Positions 36,094-44,069 of a stretch of DNA of 64,000 nucleotides are shown in pieces. The stretch covers positions 1 through 64,000 of the forward strand of contig WGOE01000009.1 in assembly GCA_016124195.1 (NCBI GenBank), in the 5' to 3' direction. A model generated the notes under the pieces. It did no database searches. It was given only the letters and a program-made list of their open reading frames with translations, and was not told the origin of the DNA. Within the stretch, counting starts at the first letter, position 1. Every line of letters starts with the position of its first letter. The stretch comes from a bacterium. GTDB lineage: Bacteria > Pseudomonadota > Alphaproteobacteria > Rhodobacterales > Rhodobacteraceae. Both the position numbers and the translations under genes were made by a program.

Positions 36094-37389
36094 ATGAAAC
36101 TGACACGTCGCATGCTTTTGGCCGGAGGTGTGGCCTCGATCGCTGCGCCCTTGCTGACCCGGCCGGTCTTTGCGGCCGAAGACACGATCAAGATCGGCAT
36201 CCTGCATTCGCTGTCCGGCACGATGGCGATTTCGGAAACCACGCTGAAGGACACGATGCTGATGCTGATCGAGGCGCAGAACGCCAAGGGCGGCGTTCTG
36301 GGCAAGAAACTCGAGGCGGTGGTGGTCGATCCCGCGTCGAACTGGCCGCTCTTTGCCGAAAAGGCGCGCGAGTTGCTGACGGTGGAGAAGGTGGCGGTCA
36401 TGTTCGGCTGCTGGACCTCGGTCAGCCGCAAGTCGGTGCTGCCGGTGCTGGAAGAGTTGAACGGCCTGCTGTTCTACCCCGTGCAATACGAGGGCGAGGA
36501 ATCGTCGAAGAACGTGATCTACACCGGCGCCGCCCCGAACCAGCAGGCGATCCCGGCCACCGATTACTACCTCAACGAACTGGGCATCCAGAAATTCGCG
36601 CTTCTGGGCACCGATTACGTCTATCCGCGCACCACCAACAAGATCCTGGAGGCTTACCTGATTTCCAAGGGCATCCCGAAAGAGGATATCTTCGTCAACT
36701 ACACGCCCTTCGGCCAGTCGGACTGGGCCAAGATCGTCTCGGACGTGGTGGCCTTGGGCGCCGATGGCAAGAAGGTTGGGGTTCTGTCCACCATCAACGG
36801 CGATGCCAACATCGGCTTTTACAAGGAACTCGCCGCCGCCGGGATCAAGGCCGACAAGCTGCCGGTCTGCGCCTTCTCGGTCGGCGAAGAGGAGTTGTCG
36901 GGTCTGGATACCACCAACCTCGTCGGACACCTCGCCGCCTGGAACTACTTCGAATCCGCTGACACCCCGGCCAACAAGGACTGGATCAAAGAGTGGCACG
37001 CCTTCACCAAGAACGACAAGCGCACCACCAATGACCCGATGGAGGCGCATTACATCGGCTTCAACATGTGGGTGAATGCGGTGACGCAGGCCGGCACGGT
37101 GGATGTCGATCCGGTTCTGGATGCGCTGATCGGCCAGAAGTTCCCCAACCTCACCGGCGGAACGGCCGAACTGCTGCCCAACCATCACCTGACCAAGCCG
37201 GTTCTCATTGGCGAGATCAAGGCCGACGGCCAATTCGACATCATCAGCCAGACCGACCCGGTGCCGGGCGATGCCTGGACCGACTATCTGCCGGAATCTG
37301 CCGTGCTGGAATCGGATTGGAAGACCTTGAAATGCGGCATGTACAACAAGGAAACCAAGACCTGCGTGCAGCTGAAGTCGAACTATTGA
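36094..37389 (+). CDS. urtA: Urea ABC transporter substrate-binding protein UrtA
   Basis: A 431-residue periplasmic binding protein of the branched-chain amino acid/urea type, starting at 36094. The N-terminus MKLTRRMLLAGGVASIAAP suggests a Tat or Sec signal ending PVFAAED. UrtA marks include KIGILHSLSGTMAISETTLKD, WTSVSRKSVLPVLEELNGLLFYPVQYEG and ALLGTDYVYPRTTNKILEAY. It captures urea or short amides and is followed by urtBCDE, a complete transporter. A large hairpin after it (37401-37459) probably allows excess binding protein. Confidence 0.95.
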   Translation: MKLTRRMLLAGGVASIAAPLLTRPVFAAEDTIKIGILHSLSGTMAISETTLKDTMLMLIEAQNAKGGVLGKKLEAVVVDPASNWPLFAEKARELLTVEKVAVMFGCWTSVSRKSVLPVLEELNGLLFYPVQYEGEESSKNVIYTGAAPNQQAIPATDYYLNELGIQKFALLGTDYVYPRTTNKILEAYLISKGIPKEDIFVNYTPFGQSDWAKIVSDVVALGADGKKVGVLSTINGDANIGFYKELAAAGIKADKLPVCAFSVGEEELSGLDTTNLVGHLAAWNYFESADTPANKDWIKEWHAFTKNDKRTTNDPMEAHYIGFNMWVNAVTQAGTVDVDPVLDALIGQKFPNLTGGTAELLPNHHLTKPVLIGEIKADGQFDIISQTDPVPGDAWTDYLPESAVLESDWKTLKCGMYNKETKTCVQLKSNY

Positions 37390-37400
37390 TCTGAACCGGA

Positions 37401-37459
37401 GGGGCCCTGACAAACGGCGGATCGGCTTTCAAGCCGATCTGGCAGGGGGTCAGGGCCCC
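37401..37459 (+). terminator. Nested hairpin between urtA and urtB
   Basis: The outer arms GGGGCCCTGAC (37401-37411) and GTCAGGGCCCC (37449-37459) pair perfectly and enclose a perfect inner hairpin GATCGGCTT-TC-AAGCCGATC (37420-37439). No T-run follows. It probably protects urtA mRNA or terminates part of the transcripts, a common arrangement after binding-protein genes. Confidence 0.65.
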
Positions 37460-37483
37460 GCCCCCTTTCAGGGGTTTGCCCAT

Positions 37484-39430
37484 ATGCGCAAGTTTCTTCT
37501 GGCTTTGGCTTGGATCGGTGTGACCTTTGTCGCGGCCGGAATGGCCCAGGCCCAGGGCGTCGCCCGGATCGCCGCCGACCATGCGGCCGAGATCGAGCGG
37601 CCCTCGCGCCTGACAATCGGCCCGGTGATCGACCAACTGGCCGGCTCGGGCGACCCGATGGCCGCGCGCCTGCTCGAGGCCTGGGTCAACAAGGCGCTGG
37701 GGATGCGCAAATCCGACCATGCGCTGTTCCTGTTGGCGCCCGATCCTGCGGGCTATGCCCTGACCGACCTGACCGGCGCCGCCGCAGGCACCGCCGGCAC
37801 GGAGGATATCGTCGAGCTGAAACCCAATGCGGGGGTGCGCGGGCTGATCGCCTCGGCGCTGGTACAGTTCACCCTGTCCGACCCGGACCCCGCCAAGCGC
37901 GCCACTGCGCTGACTTCGATCGCGCAGGACCCCAGGGCCGAAAGCCTCGCCCCCCTGCGCGCCGCCATTGCCAGCGAACCCGACCCCGCGCTCAAGGCGC
38001 AAAAGCGCAGGCTCGAACGGCTGCTGACGCTGCGCTTCGACCCCGATCCCAAGGTGCGGGTGGCTGCGATGCAGGGCTTTGGCGCCGACAGCGGGCTTGA
38101 CCTGCGCGCCGCGCTGACACCCCTGGTCGCCACGACCCGCATCGCGGTCACGGCCTCGCCGCAGGACAGAAACATCCTGCGCGAATTGAAGGTCGGCCGC
38201 GACCTGACGCCTGAAGCGGCCTACGACCTCCTGGTCGCCGATGGCTCGGCCCCGGCCCGCATCAGCCACGAAGATCAGAAGAAGGCGCTGGCCGCCCATA
38301 TCGAAGGCGGCATGGTCGCGGGCATCCCTCTGGCCGACCTCGCCCGCAACGCCGCGCGCGACCGTGCCTACACCGCGCTTGAAGCCGCGGGTCAGGTCCC
38401 CGCCGCCGCCACCGATGACGAGGTCGCCGCCGCCGTGGCCGCGCACCGCTTCTATGAGGTCTATGCCGAGCCTGACCCCGCCATCACCACCGCCGCCGAA
38501 GCCGCGCTGAAGCGGATCGGCCTCAAGGTCGGCACGCTGCAAGTGGCCGATCTGGCGCTTGACGGGTTGTCGCTGGCCGCGATCTATTTCCTCGCCGCCA
38601 TCGGGCTTGCCATCACCTTTGGCGTGATGGGGGTCATCAACATGGCGCATGGCGAGTTCATCACCATGGGCGCCTATACCGGCTATGTCGTGCAACAGAT
38701 CGTGCCGGGCTATACCGCGGCGCTGATCGTGGCCTTCCCCCTGGCCTTCGCCGTGACTTTCGGCGCGGGTGTCGCGATGGAGCGGCTGGTGATCCGCCAC
38801 CTGATGAAGCGCCCCCTGGAAACCCTGCTCGCCACCTTCGGCATCTCGATCGCGCTGCAGCAGATCTTCAAGAACATCTTCGGCACCCAGGCCATGCCGC
38901 TCACCTCGCCCGACTGGCTGGGCGGCGCGCTGACCTTCAACGACGTGGTGTCGATCAGCTATATCCGCATCGCCATCATCGTGCTGGCGGCGCTGTTCCT
39001 GGGCTTCTTCCTGTACATGATGAAGCGCACGAGGCTGGGGCTGGAGGTGCGGGCGGTCACGCAAAACCCCGCCATGGCGGCGTCGATGGGCATCAACCCC
39101 GACCGGATCAACATGCTGACCTTCGGGCTTGGCTCCGGCATCGCGGGGATTGCCGGCGTGGCCATCGGGCTTTTCGCCAAGGTCACGTCAGAGCTTGGCA
39201 CCGACTACATCGTGCAAAGCTTCATGACCGTGGTGGTGGGCGGGGTTGGCAACATCTGGGGCGCCCTGGCCGGGGCCACCATGATCGGCGGCCTGCAAAA
39301 GGCGATCGAGTGGCTGAACCCTTCCAACACGCTGGCGGCGCAGACCTACATGATCCTCTTCATCATCCTTTTCATCCAGGTCCGCCCACGCGGCATCATC
39401 GCGCTCAAGGGCCGGGCGGCGGGGGACTGA
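37484..39430 (+). CDS. urtB: Urea ABC transporter permease UrtB
   Basis: A 648-residue protein with a signal peptide (about 1-24), a large helical-repeat periplasmic domain (about 25-355, with DPDPKVRVAAMQGFG) and a LivH-type permease (about 365-648). The permease part contains FGVMGVINMAHGEFITMGAY and AVTQNPAMAASMGINPDRIN. This extended N-terminus is typical of UrtB and distinguishes it from LivH. The gene ends one base before the urtC start codon. Confidence 0.95.
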   Translation: MRKFLLALAWIGVTFVAAGMAQAQGVARIAADHAAEIERPSRLTIGPVIDQLAGSGDPMAARLLEAWVNKALGMRKSDHALFLLAPDPAGYALTDLTGAAAGTAGTEDIVELKPNAGVRGLIASALVQFTLSDPDPAKRATALTSIAQDPRAESLAPLRAAIASEPDPALKAQKRRLERLLTLRFDPDPKVRVAAMQGFGADSGLDLRAALTPLVATTRIAVTASPQDRNILRELKVGRDLTPEAAYDLLVADGSAPARISHEDQKKALAAHIEGGMVAGIPLADLARNAARDRAYTALEAAGQVPAAATDDEVAAAVAAHRFYEVYAEPDPAITTAAEAALKRIGLKVGTLQVADLALDGLSLAAIYFLAAIGLAITFGVMGVINMAHGEFITMGAYTGYVVQQIVPGYTAALIVAFPLAFAVTFGAGVAMERLVIRHLMKRPLETLLATFGISIALQQIFKNIFGTQAMPLTSPDWLGGALTFNDVVSISYIRIAIIVLAALFLGFFLYMMKRTRLGLEVRAVTQNPAMAASMGINPDRINMLTFGLGSGIAGIAGVAIGLFAKVTSELGTDYIVQSFMTVVVGGVGNIWGALAGATMIGGLQKAIEWLNPSNTLAAQTYMILFIILFIQVRPRGIIALKGRAAGD

Positions 39431-39431
39431 C

Positions 39432-40739
39432 ATGACCGACACGATTTCATCCAGGTCGAAATACTCCGGGGGTCCGGGGGCTGGCCCCCGGCCCGCTGCC
39501 GCCTTGCCCGCGCGGGGATTTTTCGCGCGGAATCCTTCCGTCTTGTGGTTCGTCCTGATCCTTACCCTGCTGGTGCTTGCCGTCACCCTCCTCAGTCCCG
39601 CCTTCGGCTCGGGCGCGATGTCGACCTCCTTCGTCAAGACGCTGGGCAAGACGCTCTGCCTCTGCCTCGCCGCATTGGCCATGGACATCGTCTGGGGCTA
39701 CACCGGCATCCTGTCGCTGGGTCACATGGCTTTCTTCGCGCTCGGCGGCTACATGATCGGCCAGTGGCTGATGTATGCCCGCACGCAAGAGATCGTGGTG
39801 CAAGCCCTGTCGGCCGAGGCCCTGCCGCCCACGGCGGGCGAGGTGGCGCAAGGTGTGGCCAGCCAGATCTTCGGCGTGGTGGGCGGGTCCGACATGCCGC
39901 TGATCTGGAGCTTCGCCCATTCGTTGCCCCTGCAACTGGCCATGGTCGTGCTGGTGCCGGGGGTTCTGGCGCTGGTCTTCGGCTGGCTCGCCTTTCGCAG
40001 CCGGGTGACGGGGGTATACCTTTCGATCCTCACCCAGGCCATGACGCTGGCGCTGGCGCTTTACCTCTTTCAGAACGACAGCGGCTTGCGCGGCAACAAC
40101 GGGCTGTCCGGCCTGCAGAACCTGCCGGGGATGGCCGCGACCTCGCAGGACCTGATCTCGATCTGGTTCTTCTGGGCGGCTGCGGCGGCGCTGGTCATGG
40201 CCTATGTGCTTTTGTCCTGGGTCGTCTCGGGCAAGTTCGGCTCGGTGATCCGCGCCATCAGGGATGACGAGGCGCGGGTGCGCTTCCTTGGCTATCCGGT
40301 CGAGGGCTACAAGCTTTTCGTCTTTGCCGTCACCGCCGTCATCTGCGGCGTCGCGGGCGCGCTGTACTATCCGCAGGCCGGCATCATCAACCCGGCCGAA
40401 CTGGCGCCGATCGCCTCGATCTACCTCGCGGTCTGGGTCGCGATCGGGGGCAGGGGGCGGCTTTACGGATCGGTGATCGGCGCGGCGCTGGTCTCTCTGC
40501 TGTCAAGCTGGTTCACCAGCGGCCGGGTCCCCTCGCTGCCGCTCGGGTTTTACACGATCGACTGGGTCGATTGGTGGAAGGTGCTGCTGGGCCTGACCTT
40601 CGTTCTGGTCACGCTTTTCGCGCCCAAGGGGATCGGCGGGCTGTTCGACCGCTTTCAGGGCCGGCGCAGCCCCGACCGCAAGGGCGCACCCCTTGGCCCC
40701 GATCAGGGCAGCCTGCAAGAGAAAGAGGCCGTGGAATGA
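39432..40739 (+). CDS. urtC: Urea ABC transporter permease UrtC
   Basis: A 435-residue LivM-type permease. Typical UrtC sequence begins at about residue 30 (ARGFFARNPSVLWFVLILT) and continues with ALAMDIVWGYTGILSLGHMAFFALGGYMIG and KFGSVIRAIRDDEARVRFLGY. The first 30 or so residues (SSRSKYSGGPGAGPRP) are encoded by a copy of the dispersed terminator repeat (39445-39492) and are not part of the family. The ATG overlaps nothing and lies one base after urtB. A later GTG or TTG start could bypass the repeat, but the ATG is best placed. The last four bases overlap urtD. Confidence 0.94.
   Translation: MTDTISSRSKYSGGPGAGPRPAAALPARGFFARNPSVLWFVLILTLLVLAVTLLSPAFGSGAMSTSFVKTLGKTLCLCLAALAMDIVWGYTGILSLGHMAFFALGGYMIGQWLMYARTQEIVVQALSAEALPPTAGEVAQGVASQIFGVVGGSDMPLIWSFAHSLPLQLAMVVLVPGVLALVFGWLAFRSRVTGVYLSILTQAMTLALALYLFQNDSGLRGNNGLSGLQNLPGMAATSQDLISIWFFWAAAAALVMAYVLLSWVVSGKFGSVIRAIRDDEARVRFLGYPVEGYKLFVFAVTAVICGVAGALYYPQAGIINPAELAPIASIYLAVWVAIGGRGRLYGSVIGAALVSLLSSWFTSGRVPSLPLGFYTIDWVDWWKVLLGLTFVLVTLFAPKGIGGLFDRFQGRRSPDRKGAPLGPDQGSLQEKEAVE
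39445..39492 (-). repeat. Structured terminator repeat, copy D, inside the 5' end of urtC
   Basis: On the minus strand: CCGGGGGCCAGCCCCCGG, then ACCCCCGGAGTATTTCGACCTGGATGAAA. It matches copies A, B, C and E but faces against urt transcription and is read in frame as part of UrtC. Confidence 0.75.
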
Positions 40740-41479
40740 GCGCGCTCTTGGAGGTCTCGGGCGTATCGGTCAGCTTTGACGGATTCAGGGCGATCAACAA
40801 CCTGTCGTTTTCCATCGGCCCGGTCGAGTTGCGCGCCATCATCGGGCCGAATGGGGCGGGCAAGACCACCTTCATGGACATCGTCACCGGCAAGACGCGG
40901 CCCGATGCCGGCACGGTCAAATGGGGCGAGCGCGGCCAGTCGCTGCTGAAGATGTCCGAGGCCGCCATCGCCCGCGCCGGGATCGGCCGCAAGTTCCAGC
41001 GCCCCACGGTGTTCGAGGATCAGACGGTGGCCGAAAACCTGATCCTCGCGCTGAAAGCGCCGCGTGGCCCCTGGGCGGCCCTGGTCTTTGCCCTGACCGG
41101 CGAGGGGCGCCGCCGCATCGAGGCGCTGGCGGCTCAGGTCGGCCTGACCGAGTATCTGGGGCGCAAATCCGGGGAATTGTCGCATGGCCAAAAACAATGG
41201 CTGGAAATCGCCATGCTTCTGGCGCAGGAGCCGCGGCTCTTGCTGGTGGATGAACCCGCCGCCGGCATGACGCTGGCCGAACGCGAGCAGACCACCGCCA
41301 TGCTGGTCGAGATCGCGAGGACCCGCGCCGTCGTGGTGGTCGAACATGACATGGACTTCGTGCGCCGGCTGGCCTGCCGAGTCACCGTGCTGCACGAGGG
41401 CGCGGTGCTGGCCGAAGGCTCGCTCGATCATGTGACGCGCGATCCGCAGGTGATCGACGTCTATCTGGGCCGGGGCTAG
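40736..41479 (+). CDS. urtD: Urea ABC transporter ATP-binding protein UrtD
   Basis: A 247-residue ABC ATPase starting at the ATG at 40736 that overlaps the urtC stop. Walker A is GPNGAGKTTFMDIVTGKTRPD, the signature is SHGQKQWLEIAMLLAQEPRLLLVDEP, and the switch His lies in VVVEHDMDFVR. The LSHGQ variant with KQWLEI and the phrase GRKFQRPTVFEDQTVAENL are typical of UrtD. It powers transport together with UrtE. Confidence 0.95.
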   Translation: MSALLEVSGVSVSFDGFRAINNLSFSIGPVELRAIIGPNGAGKTTFMDIVTGKTRPDAGTVKWGERGQSLLKMSEAAIARAGIGRKFQRPTVFEDQTVAENLILALKAPRGPWAALVFALTGEGRRRIEALAAQVGLTEYLGRKSGELSHGQKQWLEIAMLLAQEPRLLLVDEPAAGMTLAEREQTTAMLVEIARTRAVVVVEHDMDFVRRLACRVTVLHEGAVLAEGSLDHVTRDPQVIDVYLGRG

Positions 41480-41491
41480 GGGGAGGGGCTG

Positions 41492-42187
41492 ATGCTGGAA
41501 ACCAAGGGACTGACCCTGCATTACGGCGGATCGCAGATCCTGCATGGTGTTGATTTCACGGCCCGGACCGGAGAGGTCACCTGCGTCATGGGCACCAATG
41601 GCGTGGGCAAGACCAGCCTTCTGAAGGCGCTGGCCGGCACCCATCCGCGCTCGGGCGGCGCGGTGATCCTGAACGGCGAGAGCCTGCCGCGCCTGCGCCC
41701 TCAGGAAATGGCGGCGCGCGGGCTTGCCGTGGTGCCGCAGGGCCGCATGATCTTTCCCCTGCTGACGGTGAAAGAGAACCTTGAAACCGGCTACGCCCTC
41801 TTGCCGAAATCGCAGCACCGGGTACCTGACGAGATCTATGACCTCTTCCCGGTGCTCAAGGACATGACCCGCCGGCGCGGCGGCGATCTGTCGGGCGGCC
41901 AGCAGCAGCAACTGGCCATCGCCCGCGCCATGATCATGAAGCCGAAGGTTCTCTTGCTGGACGAGCCGACCGAGGGCATCCAGCCCAACATCATCCAGCA
42001 GATCGGCCGGGTGATCACCTATCTGAAATCCAGGGGCGATATCGCCATCGTCCTGGTCGAACAGTATTTCGACTTTGCCTATGGGCTGGCCGACCAGTTC
42101 TATGTCCTGCGGCGTGGTTCGGTCGCCATGCAGGGCAGCCGCACCGAGTTGACCCAGGCGGACCTGCGCGCCGAGGTTTCGGTCTGA
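41492..42187 (+). CDS. urtE: Urea ABC transporter ATP-binding protein UrtE
   Basis: A 231-residue ABC ATPase with Walker A GTNGVGKTSLLKALAGTHP, signature LSGGQQQQLAIARAMIMKP and Walker B VLLLDEPTEGIQPNIIQQIG. The LAIARA and EGIQP wording is typical of UrtE. A GGGGAGGGG site precedes the ATG. It forms a heterodimer with UrtD. A hairpin follows at 42213-42235. Confidence 0.95.
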   Translation: MLETKGLTLHYGGSQILHGVDFTARTGEVTCVMGTNGVGKTSLLKALAGTHPRSGGAVILNGESLPRLRPQEMAARGLAVVPQGRMIFPLLTVKENLETGYALLPKSQHRVPDEIYDLFPVLKDMTRRRGGDLSGGQQQQLAIARAMIMKPKVLLLDEPTEGIQPNIIQQIGRVITYLKSRGDIAIVLVEQYFDFAYGLADQFYVLRRGSVAMQGSRTELTQADLRAEVSV

Positions 42188-42212
42188 GGGCGTATGAAAC
42201 CGCGGCGCGGCC

Positions 42213-42235
42213 CCGGCGGCCCCTTGCGCCGCCGG
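42213..42235 (+). terminator. Hairpin after urtE
   Basis: CCGGCGGC pairs with GCCGCCGG around CCCTTGC. It lies between the urtE stop (42187) and the preferred tauE start (42287), and argues against the longer tauE frame that would begin at 42194. Confidence 0.5.
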
Positions 42236-42286
42236 CAAATCTCGACTCATGTGGCGCCGGGCTCTGGCAGTTGGCGCAGGTTTTCG

Positions 42287-43048
42287 ATGACCCTGATCGA
42301 GATGGTCGTGCTGTTTTCCAGCGGTGTGCTGGCGGGCGTGATCAATGTCATCGCGGGCGGGGCGGGCTTCATGACCTTTCCGCTGCTGATCGCCTTCGGG
42401 ATGAGCGAGCTTGAAGCCAATGCCTCGAATTTCGTGGCAGTGCTGCCGGCCAACGTGGTGGGCACCTTCGTCTACCGGCACGATCTGGCCCAGGTGCGCG
42501 AGACATTGCCGGTGCGGCTGGTCCTTACGGCGGTGGGCGGGATGATCGGATCGTTGATCCTGACCCACAGCGGGGCGGCCTCGTTTCGGGCGGCGATCCC
42601 GTGGCTGTTGCTGTTTGCCACCACGACCTTTGCCATCGGGCCGCGCCTGCGCATCTGGCTCGACCGCCGCTCGGGCTTTGCCGGCGCGCGCCATGTCGGC
42701 CTGCAACGCGCGCTGGAGTTCTGCGTCTACATCTATTCGGGCTATTTCGGCCTGGGCATGGGGATCATCCTCTTCGCGCTTTATGGCATCTTCACCCAGA
42801 TGACGATCCATCAGGGCAATGCGGTGCGCAATGTGACGACCTGCCTTGCGAGCCTGGTGGCGATCGCGATCTTCATTCCCTCGGGGTTGATCCGCTGGGC
42901 GCCGGCGCTGGTGATGATGGCGGGGGCGATCCTGGGCGGCTATGTCGCGGTCCATATCGCCAAGCGTCTGCCGGCGCGTCTGGTCCGTTTGGCGATTCTG
43001 GGCTGGGCGATCTGCCTGACGGCGGTGGCTTTCGACCGGTATCTCTAG
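42287..43048 (+). CDS. TauE/SafE-family membrane permease
   Basis: A 253-residue protein with about eight hydrophobic segments, starting at the ATG at 42287 (MTLIEMVVLFSSGVLAGVIN). Family signs are the G-rich INVIAGGAGFMTFPLLIAFGMSELEANASNFVAVLPANV near the N-terminus and the related second half YSGYFGLGMGIILFALYGIF. Such proteins move sulfur oxyanions or organic acids, usually outward. The substrate cannot be told. The upstream 93 bases in frame are Arg-rich and contain a hairpin, so the longer form was not used. Confidence 0.85.
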   Translation: MTLIEMVVLFSSGVLAGVINVIAGGAGFMTFPLLIAFGMSELEANASNFVAVLPANVVGTFVYRHDLAQVRETLPVRLVLTAVGGMIGSLILTHSGAASFRAAIPWLLLFATTTFAIGPRLRIWLDRRSGFAGARHVGLQRALEFCVYIYSGYFGLGMGIILFALYGIFTQMTIHQGNAVRNVTTCLASLVAIAIFIPSGLIRWAPALVMMAGAILGGYVAVHIAKRLPARLVRLAILGWAICLTAVAFDRYL

Positions 43049-43085
43049 CGGGCCACGCCTGCATGGTTCGGGGGGCTTGTCTCTG

Positions 43086-43130
43086 GCTGGACGACAATGC
43101 CCTCGGCAGGGCGGCATTGTCGCGTCCAGC
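43086..43130 (+). terminator. Hairpin terminator after the TauE-family gene
   Basis: GCTGGACGACAATGCC (43086-43101) pairs with GGCATTGTCGCGTCCAGC (43113-43130), 16 bp with a two-base bulge. It lacks a T-run but is the only strong structure between the two genes. Confidence 0.5.
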
Positions 43131-43267
43131 ACGGATCATGTCGCACAAGGGTTGCCATCCCGGCCCGTGCCGGCCTTTCCCCTGCCCGAAAATCGACTGA
43201 ATTCTCGGCTAAACCTTGCGTCGGACGGTGGCGGGCCTTCAAGCTTCAACCAGGGAAAGGTATCCAG

Positions 43268-43840
43268 ATGCGCATGGTGACAGGCCTGTGTTTGGCCCTG
43301 ACGGGCTTTGGTTCGGCGGCCCCCGCGGCCACGATTTCGCTGTCGGCAACTCCGAGCCAGGCCATCGCGAACCCGACCAGCGCGGCCCATACCGGCACCT
43401 TTGCCGATAATGTCACCTCATCGGTGAGCGGCGTGCGGCGAAGCCCCTGGGAGGGCACGGCTCTGGACAAAATCGGCGTCTTCTCGGCGATCACCGGGTC
43501 GGTGAGCTATGACTTTGCCAGTCCGCGCGACACGTTCAAGATCGTCTGGGGCTCACCGGACAGCTATAACAGCTTGAACTTCTATCTCGGCACCCGGTTG
43601 ATCCAGACCGTGACCGGCAGCGACATCACGAGCCAGTTCGGCTTGAACCTGAACAATTCGCTGTTCACCATCACCGATTTCGGCACCTTCGACAGTGTCG
43701 TGTTCCTGTCATCCTCGCCCGCCTTCGAATACGCCAATGTTCAGGCCGGGCTTTCCACCGTGCCCTTGCCCGCCGGCGCCGTGCTGCTGTTAAGCGGGAT
43801 TGGAGGCCTGACCCTCTTGCGCCGCCGAAAATCGGCCTGA
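43268..43840 (+). CDS. VPLPA-CTERM sorting-domain secreted protein
   Basis: A 190-residue protein from the ATG at 43268, behind GGGAAAGG. It has a signal peptide (about 1-20), a beta-rich middle containing FKIVWGSPDSYNSLNFYLGT, and the C-terminal VPLPAGAVLLLSGIGGLTLLRRRKS. That end is the VPLPA-CTERM signal: motif, membrane helix and basic cluster. Exosortase-type enzymes process such tails for surface delivery. No exosortase gene is in this window. The middle region matches no function I can name. Confidence 0.88.
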   Translation: MRMVTGLCLALTGFGSAAPAATISLSATPSQAIANPTSAAHTGTFADNVTSSVSGVRRSPWEGTALDKIGVFSAITGSVSYDFASPRDTFKIVWGSPDSYNSLNFYLGTRLIQTVTGSDITSQFGLNLNNSLFTITDFGTFDSVVFLSSSPAFEYANVQAGLSTVPLPAGAVLLLSGIGGLTLLRRRKSA

Positions 43841-43907
43841 CGCAGGGCAGCGCCGATATCGGCCAGCCATGCCTGCGCTTGAAGGATTGACCCATTCGGA
43901 GATCAGG

Positions 43908-43981
43908 TGGAGGCGAGTATCGGAATCGAACCGATCTTCACGGATTTGCAATCCGCTGCGTAACCTCTCCGCCAACTCGCC
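43908..43981 (-). tRNA. tRNA-Cys (GCA), hosting the integrated element
   Basis: A 74-base tRNA with encoded CCA. The acceptor arms are GGCGAGT and ACTCGCC, the discriminator is T as expected for Cys, and the anticodon is GCA in the loop. Its first 37 bases, from the 5' end to the anticodon loop (43945-43981), are repeated exactly at 54112-54148. The gene is intact, but its upstream DNA now belongs to the element. Confidence 0.96.
43945..43981. other. attL: 37-bp repeat within tRNA-Cys
   Basis: TTTGCAATCC...CAACTCGCC, identical to 54112-54148. It covers tRNA positions 37 to 1, so the crossover probably lies in or near the anticodon stem-loop. Confidence 0.9.
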
Positions 43982-43993
43982 TCAGCCTTGGCT

Positions 43994-44022
43994 TCATTAG
44001 GTTTTTCGTAAGCTACGGTCAA
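43994..44022 (-). promoter_or_regulatory. Element-borne candidate promoter for tRNA-Cys
   Basis: On the minus strand TTGACC (44022-44017), a 17-base spacer and TAATGA (43999-43994) lie 12 bases upstream of the tRNA 5' end. The -35 box is good and the -10 box is weak. It is inside the element. Confidence 0.5.
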
Positions 44023-44069
44023 GGGGTTATCACTCCGGTTATCAGGTTCGCGTTTAGGTTCCGTTCTGT

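Noticed and set aside
35906-36097. Short ORF overlapping the urtA start, as a possible leader peptide
   Set aside because: No ribosome-binding site, no codon pattern of a regulatory leader, and no conservation evidence.
42194-42286. Longer N-terminus for the TauE-family permease
   Set aside because: Arg-rich, spans a hairpin, and the ATG at 42287 gives a normal membrane-protein start.
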